17,561 nucleotides of DNA from JAPLJQ01 sp037143735 (lineage in GTDB: Bacteria; Desulfobacterota; Syntrophia; Syntrophales; UBA2185), in assembly GCA_037143735.1 (NCBI GenBank), contig JBAWYD010000050.1, positions 1 to 17,561 of the forward strand, given 5' to 3'. A program made the translations under genes and the position numbers. Of the stretch, positions 7,546 through 14,755 are shown in pieces. How positions within the stretch are numbered: the first letter of the stretch is position 1; the number at the start of each line of letters is the position of its first letter. Under the pieces are notes generated by a model that was not told where the DNA came from, did no database searches, and saw only the letters and a list, made by a program, of their open reading frames with translations.

Positions 7546-8521
7546 TCAATGATGTCTCCTGCGTGAGGATATGGTCAATCTTCCTTTCGTACCAGCACTC
7601 AAAGGGTAAAAAATTTAAAAATCCGCAATGACCTCCGTGGTTCTGCATGAGAAGTTGAAAGTATCGGTTTTTTTTAAGGTCACAATAATCAGAGACAGGC
7701 ACAATCGGATCGTCTTTTGAAGCAATGACAGTGACGGGTACAGCAAGGTTGGCAAATGAATCACCCAGTAGGGTATAACGCTTGAAATACTCACGATAGT
7801 CATCGAAATCCGGGTAATACGGCATCATGGCTTCCGTAAGGGCTATGCAGGTCTTTTCTTTTAAAATATCATGAAAATCATATCTATGAGGAAAGAGAGA
7901 CTGCTTTTTTTTAAGAGACCGTTTCCATTTATTCAGAAAGTAATGACGGTAGATGGGAAGACTCGTGTCGATAGATACCGTTGCCTTGTAGGGATCAAGG
8001 GCAGGGCTGACGCAGAAAACATGTCTGAGTCGTGGAATTTCTGATCTGGAGTGTTCTAAGGCAATTCGCAGCGCAAAATTTCCACCCAGAGAAAAACCGA
8101 TGATATAATATGGCGCTCCATGCGACAGGCTCGCGATGCTGTGTACCGCTTGAAAGGTTTCCTCTGTCAGGGCGCCGTGAAAAAGACCTTCGTTGAGATG
8201 GTGACTGTTTCCGTGGTCGCGAAGATTAAGACGAAATATGTCGTAACCTTTTTCATAAAGATATCTACTTGTTGATAGAATGTATGTTGAATCGGAACTT
8301 CCTTCCCAGCCATGTATCAATGTGACCAATCCCCTGCCTTGCATGATGGTTTGCTTGGAATAATAACCGAGGAGACGCGTGCCGGATGCCCCGTTTATGA
8401 CCATTTCTTTTGACGTGTTAATAAACTGATTAATGCCGGTTAATCGCAACTTCGCGCTTCCTAAAACGGTCTGGATATGGGGATTTCTGGCCCAAGGCCT
8501 TGGAATGAATTGACCCTCCAT
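7526..8521 (-). CDS. YheT-type alpha/beta hydrolase
   Basis: The 331-residue protein belongs to the YheT/ABHD1-3-like alpha/beta hydrolases, cytoplasmic or membrane-associated putative carboxylesterases of unknown substrate. The N-terminal RPWARNPHIQTVLGS is characteristic. The oxyanion segment is HGWEG at 70-74, the nucleophile elbow GFSLGG has Ser144, the acid is in SKDDPIVP (Asp270 or Asp271), and the histidine is in NHGGHCGF (His295 or His298). I start it at the ATG at 8519-8521 because GAGG lies 5 bases upstream and homology begins there. The frame stays open further upstream into the tRNA, where it gives the well-known false tRNA-derived peptide SGVQFPAPPP. Its 3' end overlaps the Nudix start by 20 bases. 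The tRNA terminator lies only about 18 bases before its start codon. Confidence 0.88.
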   Translation of the reverse strand: MEGQFIPRPWARNPHIQTVLGSAKLRLTGINQFINTSKEMVINGASGTRLLGYYSKQTIMQGRGLVTLIHGWEGSSDSTYILSTSRYLYEKGYDIFRLNLRDHGNSHHLNEGLFHGALTEETFQAVHSIASLSHGAPYYIIGFSLGGNFALRIALEHSRSEIPRLRHVFCVSPALDPYKATVSIDTSLPIYRHYFLNKWKRSLKKKQSLFPHRYDFHDILKEKTCIALTEAMMPYYPDFDDYREYFKRYTLLGDSFANLAVPVTVIASKDDPIVPVSDYCDLKKNRYFQLLMQNHGGHCGFLNFLPFECWYERKIDHILTQETSLNDSAGS

Positions 8522-8526
8522 AATAA

Positions 8527-8530
8527 CCTC
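8527..8530 (-). promoter_or_regulatory. Ribosome binding site deciding the YheT-like start
   Basis: Minus-strand GAGG is 5 bases upstream of the ATG at 8521. It supports that start over any codon inside the tRNA gene. Confidence 0.7.
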
Positions 8531-8539
8531 ATAATATAC

Positions 8540-8569
8540 AAAAAGCCTGGCTTTATAACCAGGCTTTTT
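8540..8569 (-). terminator. Intrinsic terminator of the tRNA-Met gene
   Basis: A perfect 11-bp stem, AAAAAGCCTGG with CCAGGCTTTTT, encloses an 8-base loop and ends in a run of T on the minus strand. It lies 12 bases after the tRNA CCA end. Because the stem starts with A-tract and ends with T-tract it may also work in the other direction. The loop contains TATAAA on the minus strand, with TTAAGC 17 bases upstream, a weak promoter possibility for the hydrolase gene. Confidence 0.85.
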
Positions 8570-8581
8570 ACAAAGCTTAAA

Positions 8582-8658
8582 TGGTGGCGGTGCAGGGAAT
8601 TGAACCCCGGACACTACGGATATGAGCCGTATGCTCTAACCATCTGAGCTACACCGCC
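8582..8658 (-). tRNA. tRNA-Met (anticodon CAT)
   Basis: The 77-base gene includes an encoded CCA end. It folds fully: acceptor GGCGGTG with CACCGCC, D arm GCTC/GAGC with the conserved GG in the loop, anticodon stem TACGG/CCGTA with loop CTCATAT (anticodon CAT, T33 before it), a 5-base variable region, and a T arm CGGGG/CCCTG with loop TTCAATT (one G-T pair). It is not an initiator tRNA by its paired first base (G1-C72). An elongator Met role is most likely; tRNA-Ile2, which also has CAT before lysidine modification, cannot be strictly excluded from the gene alone. Confidence 0.96.
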
Positions 8659-8681
8659 AGGATTGTGACGTGGTGTGCGTT

Positions 8682-8708
8682 GGTATAACAAAAATAAATG
8701 AATGTCAA
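8682..8708 (-). promoter_or_regulatory. Putative promoter of tRNA-Met
   Basis: On the minus strand TTGACA (8703-8708) and TGTTATACC (8682-8690), an extended -10 with TATACC, are 15 bases apart. The expected start lies about 17 bases before the mature tRNA. The promoter begins 5 bases after the stop of the FG-GAP gene. Confidence 0.6.
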
Positions 8709-8713
8709 CCCCC

Positions 8714-10408
8714 CTATTGAGGATTCATTTTGTAAACGACAATGACACTCGAATTTGTTACGAATTGTCCTGATGCAAGAACGAGGGCCAGAACAATTTC
8801 CTTCTGGCCGTCGTTGTCAATGTCCTTGAATTGATAATCGGCTACATATCCGTTGATTTTTTTGGTCTTCCAGTTTTCCAGCAGTCCGAGGCCATCCCAT
8901 TCGAGGTTGTACACTTCACTCGATGAAAAAGCCTTTACATTTCTGAATACTCTTCCTACTGAAGACAAGTTCTTTACAATAATGATCTCTTTCTTGCCGT
9001 CATTCTTAAAATCATAAGTCAGTATCCGGAGGTTAATGTATGTATTCTTGTCCGGGCGATCGGGACCCGTTTGCATTGCCGTATCGATGACATTGTTACT
9101 TCCGCCAAATACGTCATCACTCTTCCAAATTCGCTCCTTGTTGCCACCGAAAGTCTGAAGTTTTGCAAGAGGCTTGTCAGTCTGCTCGTATATGAATAGA
9201 TAGTCATCCTCATCAATGGCAAGAATCTTTTCAGATGTTCCGATCCCGAGGGTGTCTAAGGTAAGGCCATAAACTGAAAGTCCCTCGGGGATCTTCATCC
9301 TTTTTCCTTTCGTGTACTTACGGTCCTCCCAAACAATTTCAAAAATGGGCGTATCGAAGGGTTTGTCAAATCCACGAAGCTGTCCCAACAGTTTTTGACC
9401 CGATGATGTTTCAATGACCCTTAAAAACCAGGGCAGTTTTGATGCAATGGGAACAAATTTTCCATCCCTAAATTCCAGAATGAAAGATTCGAGTGTGGTT
9501 CCCGTTAAGTTTGTAACGATGATTTCTTTCGTTCCATTTTGATTGATATCGGCCACATCCACAGAAAGGTAGTTGTCGTAAGATTGTCCCGGTATTTTCT
9601 GCACCAGGAAAAGGTCTTTATCTTTTTTCTGATATATCATGACGTTACGGCTATCGATGATTACCACCTCGTTCATCCCGTCGCCATTCACATCTCCGAT
9701 ATCCATGCCTTTAAATTCCGTCGGGGTCTTCTGGCTCATCCAGAAATTTTTTCTTATAATAGGTTCTGTTGTGTTAATAAAATCCGGATTGATAAAGGAT
9801 GTCAGCGTCCCCTGTTTACTTTTTCTCATGCCGGAAATAACATCGGATTCACGAGAGGCCATTGTGGATTTCTCCTGAGGAGAAGGAGCTTGTGGAGATA
9901 CGGGAGAAGAAACGGCAGAGGAGGTAGGAGCAATTCCCAGAATGTGCTGATCGATCCGCTGGGCAAAATCGTTTATCTTGGGAATGACATCATCCATACC
10001 TTGACTTTGGGCAAAGATACTTACCGTTGACTTATACGCGGCAATGTCAACGAGCTTCCCATCAATGCTCAAACTGTTCCCGATTTTGGTAATACTTCCC
10101 CATATAACATAATCAACTTTCATTTTTTTACCGAGACCATAAACATCGGCCAGCGTCAAATCTTTACCACCCGTTTCTTTAAGGAAATTAAGCGTCATAT
10201 CCTTGCTGAGAACTTCAATCTTGTCTGCAACAGAAATACGTGATGATAGCATGTCCCATATCCCCTGCCTGACATAATCGATATTTTCACCGCTATGGAC
10301 GGCAAAGGGAAGTACAGCAATCATATTTTTTTCCTTAGCTGCCCAGAGTGATCCGGAGGCAAATGTCAGCAGAATAAATATGATAAAGAACCTAAGAACA
10401 TTTTTCAT
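8714..10408 (-). CDS. Exported FG-GAP/VCBS-repeat protein with CsgG/TolB-like N-terminal region
   Basis: The 564-residue protein begins with a Sec signal peptide (Lys/Arg start, hydrophobic 7-19, likely cleavage after LWA at about 23; no lipobox Cys), so it is periplasmic or outer-surface. Residues 28-160 (MIAVLPFAVHSG, VRQGIWDMLSSRIS, VDYVIWGSIT, GKLVD) resemble the CsgG/TolB-N/FlgT-like fold that builds variable-amplitude outer membrane assemblies. A Pro/Ser linker follows at 161-180. The C-terminal part carries at least four FG-GAP-like calcium-binding repeats: DVNGDGMNEVVI at 239, DINQNGTKEIIV at 287, DFKNDGKKEIII at 466, DIDNDGQKEIVL at 529, suggesting a beta-propeller. The start at 10408 is chosen because AAGGAGG lies 7 bases before it; an in-frame ATG 33 bases upstream would put the Shine-Dalgarno inside the gene. 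Function unknown; binding or assembly at the envelope is likely. Confidence 0.82.
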   Translation of the reverse strand: MKNVLRFFIIFILLTFASGSLWAAKEKNMIAVLPFAVHSGENIDYVRQGIWDMLSSRISVADKIEVLSKDMTLNFLKETGGKDLTLADVYGLGKKMKVDYVIWGSITKIGNSLSIDGKLVDIAAYKSTVSIFAQSQGMDDVIPKINDFAQRIDQHILGIAPTSSAVSSPVSPQAPSPQEKSTMASRESDVISGMRKSKQGTLTSFINPDFINTTEPIIRKNFWMSQKTPTEFKGMDIGDVNGDGMNEVVIIDSRNVMIYQKKDKDLFLVQKIPGQSYDNYLSVDVADINQNGTKEIIVTNLTGTTLESFILEFRDGKFVPIASKLPWFLRVIETSSGQKLLGQLRGFDKPFDTPIFEIVWEDRKYTKGKRMKIPEGLSVYGLTLDTLGIGTSEKILAIDEDDYLFIYEQTDKPLAKLQTFGGNKERIWKSDDVFGGSNNVIDTAMQTGPDRPDKNTYINLRILTYDFKNDGKKEIIIVKNLSSVGRVFRNVKAFSSSEVYNLEWDGLGLLENWKTKKINGYVADYQFKDIDNDGQKEIVLALVLASGQFVTNSSVIVVYKMNPQ

Positions 10409-10415
10409 AAGTTTT

Positions 10416-10422
10416 CCTCCTT
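10416..10422 (-). promoter_or_regulatory. Ribosome binding site deciding the FG-GAP protein start
   Basis: A full AAGGAGG on the minus strand lies 7 bases before the ATG at 10408, and the protein then begins with a proper signal peptide. Confidence 0.85.
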
Positions 10423-10481
10423 GGAAGAAGTTCCTTAACATGTAAATTGAGTTTCATCAATATTCATTGTTTAGCATTATG

Positions 10482-11264
10482 TTATATCTTGTTTCTAATT
10501 TTAGACCAGATGAGACCCAGATATTCGTGAACTGCTATTTCTGTCTTTCGTAATCCCATGGAAGAGGGATAAAAATCCGACGGATAAACGTTTTCTCTTT
10601 TTCTTACCATGTGATTGGTAGGCGCCGGAATAGGCGCCATATTCTGTTTTTTAAAAATCGCTACAGCCCTGGGCATATGATAAGCAGACGTGACAAGGAC
10701 GAATGGATCCCTTCCGACAATCGTACGAATCCGCAGGGACTGTTCTTCCGTGTCCCGGGAATCATTATCCAGAACAATATCTTCTGATGGAACATTCAGC
10801 ATTTGAGCAACGCTCGAAAGGACCTTGGCCTCCGGGTAAGGGTCGAAAACGGCGCCACCTGAAAGGAGTATTTTGCTTCCCGGTATTCTTTTATATATCC
10901 GGATGGTTTCTGTAAGCCTTGCAAGAGAATCCCCGGAAATATGGCTCGTCACAGGGAGATCCCGGTCGTAGGTATGACCACCGCCAAGAAGGACGATCCA
11001 TTTGACAGATGAAACCTCACCGGAGACGACAGGGCGGGAATCGATCATAAGGGGAGGGAATCGCCGTTCCAGCGGTTTCAATAAACGGTCCGAAGTGAAT
11101 CCGTAACTGAACACGATGAGCAACATGACGCCCACGGTTATCACAATTTTGCCGGTTTTTTGTTTTCTGGTGAACCAGACGAGAAATAAGCCGGCAACCA
11201 GCAGTGCTATAATGACTGACAGGGGCAAAAAAAGAGGGGCAAATATTTTTTTAAAAAGAAACAT
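10482..11264 (-). CDS. YdcF/ElyC-like DUF218 membrane protein
   Basis: The 260-residue protein has two N-terminal membrane segments (about 10-30 and 38-56) followed by a DUF218 domain. Family marks are VLLGGGHTYD at 91-100, KILLSGGA at 131-138, NDSRDTEEQS at 167-176, VTSAYHMPRA at 191-200 and the C-terminal HEYLGLIW at 246-253. Two membrane segments plus this domain match ElyC (YcbC) and related proteins, which affect peptidoglycan or envelope polysaccharide synthesis at the lipid-carrier stage. The catalytic activity is not established for the family. GGAAGGA precedes the ATG by about 5 bases. It lies 73 bases upstream of the exported FG-GAP protein and may be co-transcribed with it, which would be consistent with an envelope role for both. 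Confidence 0.85.
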   Translation of the reverse strand: MFLFKKIFAPLFLPLSVIIALLVAGLFLVWFTRKQKTGKIVITVGVMLLIVFSYGFTSDRLLKPLERRFPPLMIDSRPVVSGEVSSVKWIVLLGGGHTYDRDLPVTSHISGDSLARLTETIRIYKRIPGSKILLSGGAVFDPYPEAKVLSSVAQMLNVPSEDIVLDNDSRDTEEQSLRIRTIVGRDPFVLVTSAYHMPRAVAIFKKQNMAPIPAPTNHMVRKRENVYPSDFYPSSMGLRKTEIAVHEYLGLIWSKIRNKI

Positions 11265-11329
11265 ATATCCTTCCTTTACAAAACAATATCCTTATCGAAG
11301 AGGATTTTTAAAATACATCATCTCGGATA

Positions 11330-11353
11330 AGTATTTCTTATGAATGAAATACT
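11330..11353 (-). repeat. Stem-loop after CoA-transferase fusion 2
   Basis: Perfect 8-bp arms AGTATTTC and GAAATACT enclose an 8-base loop, starting 3 bases after the fusion 2 stop. The stem is AT-rich and no T-tract follows, so it is a doubtful terminator; it may protect the mRNA 3' end. Confidence 0.4.
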
Positions 11354-11356
11354 CTG

Positions 11357-13261
11357 TCAAGTTTTTCTTTGAGTGATTAAATCTGACGGCATTTCGCTTC
11401 GTTCGGAAAAGGGGATTGTCAGGTGATATACTCCGAATTCCACGACGGCCTGAATGGGATATCGAGATTTTTCATATATTCTTATCATAGATTTGTTATC
11501 GGCAAGAACGTCGGCTGTAAAACCTTTTATTCCCTGTTCTTGTGCGAAAGAAATAAGCATATCAAGAAGAAAGGATGCAATCCCTCGACCTTGAAATTTT
11601 TCATCCACAATAAAGGCCGTGTCGGCGAAAGGACGATCCTGGAGACGAGCATACCGGCCTTCTGCAATAATTTTTTCAATTCCGGATTCATCAACGAGAC
11701 CGACGATGGACATGCAGCGCCTGTAATCCACATTCACGTATTCCTGCATTTTTACGTGCGGCATGACCTTAATAGGGCTAAAGTATCGATAGTATACAGA
11801 CTTATCGGAAAACCGGTAAAATAATCTGCGCATTTCCTCTTCATCTGAAGGTTTTATTGCTCTGAATCGTACAGTAAGTCCCTCGCTGAATGTGTGAGTG
11901 CACGCTATTTTATCCGGATACAGGTGCCCTGATTCAACAGAATATATCTGATCGGAATATAAAATATTCGCCGCTTTTGCCTGTCGGAAGAGATCGGCAC
12001 GATCATCGGGATGGGCAATGTCAATAAGAGCCTGAGCCCTCTCGCGGATGGTTCTTCCCGTCATTGAGGCAATTCCGTACTCGGTGATGATAAGGTCCAA
12101 AGATTCCTGATTTGTGAATTGATTGGGATATTCGTCTACGGAAAGCAGAATGTTGCCCTGTCCCTGAAGATTTCGGCTTGGAAGTGCGAAAATGGTTCTT
12201 CCACCCTTTGAGTGTTCCGCTCCGGCAAAGAATTCCTGGGCATGGCCGGGACCTGGCGTAACACTCCCCTGTCCTACAGGCAGGGCAATGCCACCTGCAA
12301 GGTCAATTTTTCGCGCAGGAAGAATAGCAATCATCTTGTCGTTCATGCTGATTCGCATATGATCGGATACGACATCGATACCTTGAAATTCAATAAGGGG
12401 GTTTCGATGCAGCCATTTCATCAGTTCAGGCGTTCCCTGAGCATAAGCCGTCAGGGATTTGTCGTGAAAATGCCCCTTTTTCTTGTTGGTTACGGCGCCG
12501 CATCTAACAAGGTCCATAAGAGGATCAGTAAAGAAAAAGGTGTGAACCCCAAGGTCTCGTTTTCTGCAGAGGTGCCTTCCCAGGGCTTCAAAAAGTGACC
12601 CTGAATAGAACGAGATGCAACTGCCGTCTTCCACGACGGAGGCGATATTAGCGGCAACTTTGTCAATGATGTCATCAACAGGCCATCGTGGAAAGTAAAT
12701 GAGCGGTTCGGTTGCGTTAACCAAATAATCGAAGTCATTGACATGGACAAATGTGTTACCAAGGGTGCGAGGAACCTGATCATTGATTTCACCCACAACG
12801 ATGGATGACCTGGTCATGGCGTGTTTGGCAACATCCACAGAAACACCAAGACTGGCAAATCCCCTCCTGTCTGGTGGAGAAATCTGAACGAACGCCACAT
12901 CAACACGAATTGCGCCAGATTCAACCAGTCGCGGGATGCGAGAAAAACGACAGGGAATCATATCCACATAACCCGAAAAAATGGCCTTGCCTGCTGCCCA
13001 TCCGGCAAAAAACGTCTTGAGCCTGAATTTCTGGGCTGTCGATGAATTGCTGAATGCGATGGCATCACCGAGGCTTACGATCTGAATCAGCTCAAGATCT
13101 GTAAGATTCCGCAGATTTGACGACATCAAATGCTTGACAAGAGTTCTCGGTTCAGATACCCCGGTACCAAGAAAGATGCTCATTCCCGGTTCGATCTTCG
13201 TAAGCACCGAGGCAGGCGAAACGACTTTTTCACGCCATTCTGTAGCGTCTTGTTCCATCAT
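11357..13261 (-). CDS. Acetyl-CoA hydrolase/CoA-transferase-like - GNAT fusion 2 (transferase active site degenerate)
   Basis: The 634-residue protein has the same architecture as the product at 2572-4479: a CoA-transferase-like part (about 1-450) and a GNAT domain (about 463-618). The GNAT motif A is QGRGIA at 557-562, intact. ITEYGIA and RERAQALIDIAHP at 392-418 are conserved. The transferase active site is not. Aligned without gaps from Asp212 (fusion 1 Asp219), the glycine loop GYGSIP becomes YSGSLF around 219-224, the catalytic HTEL becomes HTFF with Phe242 for Glu249, and GIGGFQDF becomes GPGHAQEF. CoA-transferase activity through a glutamyl-CoA intermediate is therefore unlikely. I infer an acyl-CoA-binding regulatory domain on a protein or small-molecule acetyltransferase. 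Two ATG codons stand in tandem at the start; the Shine-Dalgarno (AAGGGTG) is distant and weak. Monocistronic and divergent from purB. Confidence 0.85.
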   Translation of the reverse strand: MMEQDATEWREKVVSPASVLTKIEPGMSIFLGTGVSEPRTLVKHLMSSNLRNLTDLELIQIVSLGDAIAFSNSSTAQKFRLKTFFAGWAAGKAIFSGYVDMIPCRFSRIPRLVESGAIRVDVAFVQISPPDRRGFASLGVSVDVAKHAMTRSSIVVGEINDQVPRTLGNTFVHVNDFDYLVNATEPLIYFPRWPVDDIIDKVAANIASVVEDGSCISFYSGSLFEALGRHLCRKRDLGVHTFFFTDPLMDLVRCGAVTNKKKGHFHDKSLTAYAQGTPELMKWLHRNPLIEFQGIDVVSDHMRISMNDKMIAILPARKIDLAGGIALPVGQGSVTPGPGHAQEFFAGAEHSKGGRTIFALPSRNLQGQGNILLSVDEYPNQFTNQESLDLIITEYGIASMTGRTIRERAQALIDIAHPDDRADLFRQAKAANILYSDQIYSVESGHLYPDKIACTHTFSEGLTVRFRAIKPSDEEEMRRLFYRFSDKSVYYRYFSPIKVMPHVKMQEYVNVDYRRCMSIVGLVDESGIEKIIAEGRYARLQDRPFADTAFIVDEKFQGRGIASFLLDMLISFAQEQGIKGFTADVLADNKSMIRIYEKSRYPIQAVVEFGVYHLTIPFSERSEMPSDLITQRKT

Positions 13262-13302
13262 TAGTAAACAGTGACACCCTTCGATAAAAAAAGATCAAAT
13301 CC

Positions 13303-13328
13303 ATGCAGCACGTTGCATTATACTGCAT
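13303..13328 (-). promoter_or_regulatory. Putative promoter with TGCAT boxes for fusion 2
   Basis: On the minus strand a perfect TATAAT (13317-13322) is flanked by an inverted pair ATGCA/TGCAT (13303-13307 and 13314-13318, 6-base spacer) and a further TGCAT at 13324-13328 on the plus strand. No good -35 is visible at the right distance, which fits activator dependence. Regulator unknown. Confidence 0.4.
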
Positions 13329-13398
13329 ATATTTATTTCATGGTAGCTTTTTATATTTATTTTTTAACGATTTTGTTTTATATGTCCACGATTTAGTT

Positions 13399-13404
13399 TA
13401 TAAT
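13399..13404 (+). promoter_or_regulatory. Putative -10 box of purB
   Basis: A perfect TATAAT lies 36 bases upstream of the TTG start. The region before it is a run of A and T without a clear -35; TTGTTT at 13373 is 20 bases away. Confidence 0.4.
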
Positions 13405-13424
13405 AATCATTCAATAACATTACA

Positions 13425-13430
13425 GAGGAG
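13425..13430 (+). promoter_or_regulatory. Ribosome binding site deciding the purB TTG start
   Basis: GAGGAG lies 9 bases before the TTG at 13440. The next ATG, at 13467, is 36 bases away, too far to use it. Confidence 0.75.
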
Positions 13431-13439
13431 AAAAAAGAG

Positions 13440-14750
13440 TTGATCTCAAGATACTCAAGAGAAAAGATGACGGCCATCTGGAGCCCTGAAAACAGATACA
13501 AAAAGTGGCTCGACATAGAAATTCTTGCCTGTGAATCTCTGTCGGCAAGGGGCAAAATTCCTGAAGAATCTCTCAGAAATATTAAACAGAGAGCCGGTTT
13601 TGATGTGGCAAGAATAGAAGAGATCGAAAAAAAAACCAAGCATGATGTCATCGCATTTTTGACAACAGTGGCTGAAAGGGTAGGTGAGGATAGTCGCTTC
13701 ATCCATATGGGACTCACATCTTCCGATATTCTTGACACATCCCTTGCCCTGCTCATGAAAGAAGCAGCGGAGATTTTAATTGATGAGCTCAACATATTAC
13801 TTTCAGTGCTGAAACAAAAGGCATGGTCACATAAGGATATGTTCATGATAGGGCGTTCGCACGGTATTCATGCCGAGCCGATCACCTTTGGTATGAAGTT
13901 GGCTCTATGGTATCAGGAAATGGAAAGAAACCGTTTACGGCTAATCCGTGCAAAAGAGGTGATAAGCTATGGCAAGATTTCAGGCGCCGTCGGGACGTTC
14001 TCTTTCATTGATCCTTCTGTAGAGGCTTACGTCTGTCACAAACTCGGTCTGAAGCCGGCGCCCGTATCGTCACAAATCATCCAGAGGGATCGGCATGCCG
14101 AATTCTTTTGTACCTTGGCCATCATTGCCTCTTCGATAGATAAATTCTCTCAGGAGATAAGATTACTCCAGAGAACGGAGGTGAGGGAGGTTGAAGAATA
14201 TTTTTCTCCGGGACAAAAAGGATCATCCGCCATGCCCCATAAGCGAAACCCCGTTCTTGCCGAAAACCTTTCAGGACTTGCGAGACTGATGAGGTCTTAT
14301 GCCCAGGCAGCCCTTGAAGATGTGGCCCTATGGCATGAGCGAGACATAAGCCATTCATCGGTAGAAAGAGTTATAGCCCCCGACGCGACGATCCTCCTCG
14401 ACTTCATGTTGCATCGCTTTACCGGGCTGGTCGAGTCCTTGGTTGTATATTCAGATAAAATGCTTGACAACATGAAAATGACAAAGGGAATTATATTTTC
14501 TCAAAATGTTTTACTGAAGTTAATCGAAAAAGGGATGTTGCGGGAGGATGCCTATACTGTTGTGCAGAAAAATGCCATGAAAGCATGGCGTGAGGGCAGC
14601 GAATTCAAGGATAGCCTGTTACTTGATAAGGATGTATCGTTTTACCTTACACCCGAAGATATTGACCATATATTTAAATATGAGAATTTTCTTAAGCACA
14701 TTGACTTCATTTTCAGCAGGGTATTTGAAGAGAAAAGTGAAATTGAGTAG
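13440..14750 (+). CDS. purB: Adenylosuccinate lyase
   Basis: The 436-residue enzyme catalyses two beta-eliminations that release fumarate: SAICAR to AICAR, and adenylosuccinate to AMP, in de novo purine synthesis. It is a homotetrameric member of the fumarase/aspartase superfamily. Visible marks are TSSDILDT at 93-100, GRSHGIHAEP with the general acid His141, the mobile signature loop GSSAMPHKRNP at 261-271 with catalytic Ser262/263, and HERDISHSSVER at 299-310. Length and the RYSREKMTAIWS N-terminus are normal. The start is TTG, supported by GAGGAG 9 bases before it and by family homology extending upstream of the first ATG (Met10). It stands alone between two divergent or convergent neighbours: fusion 2 behind it, and nadB ahead with 5 bases between stops. 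Confidence 0.96.
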   Translation: MISRYSREKMTAIWSPENRYKKWLDIEILACESLSARGKIPEESLRNIKQRAGFDVARIEEIEKKTKHDVIAFLTTVAERVGEDSRFIHMGLTSSDILDTSLALLMKEAAEILIDELNILLSVLKQKAWSHKDMFMIGRSHGIHAEPITFGMKLALWYQEMERNRLRLIRAKEVISYGKISGAVGTFSFIDPSVEAYVCHKLGLKPAPVSSQIIQRDRHAEFFCTLAIIASSIDKFSQEIRLLQRTEVREVEEYFSPGQKGSSAMPHKRNPVLAENLSGLARLMRSYAQAALEDVALWHERDISHSSVERVIAPDATILLDFMLHRFTGLVESLVVYSDKMLDNMKMTKGIIFSQNVLLKLIEKGMLREDAYTVVQKNAMKAWREGSEFKDSLLLDKDVSFYLTPEDIDHIFKYENFLKHIDFIFSRVFEEKSEIE

Positions 14751-14755
14751 CCTGC

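Noticed and set aside
8522..8614. N-terminal extension of the YheT-like gene beginning inside the tRNA
   Set aside because: The extra peptide (SGVQFPAPPP...) is the typical false translation of a tRNA 3' end, and the extension crosses the tRNA and its terminator. GAGG before the ATG at 8521 and family homology give the real start.
9539..10030. 163-residue plus-strand open frame opposite the FG-GAP gene
   Set aside because: His/Arg/Gly-rich composition is the shadow of Asp- and Ser-rich codons on the other strand; no ribosome binding site or family match is seen.
10409..10441. Upstream ATG of the FG-GAP protein at 10441
   Set aside because: It would place a perfect AAGGAGG inside the gene and put 11 residues before a standard signal peptide.
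12821..13045. Plus-strand open frames opposite fusion 2
   Set aside because: They are short, mutually overlapping frames within a strongly supported coding gene.
13364..13846. 160-residue open frame on the minus strand opposite the start of purB
   Set aside because: It is antisense to a clear purB coding sequence, is serine/leucine-rich low-information sequence and has no recognisable domain.
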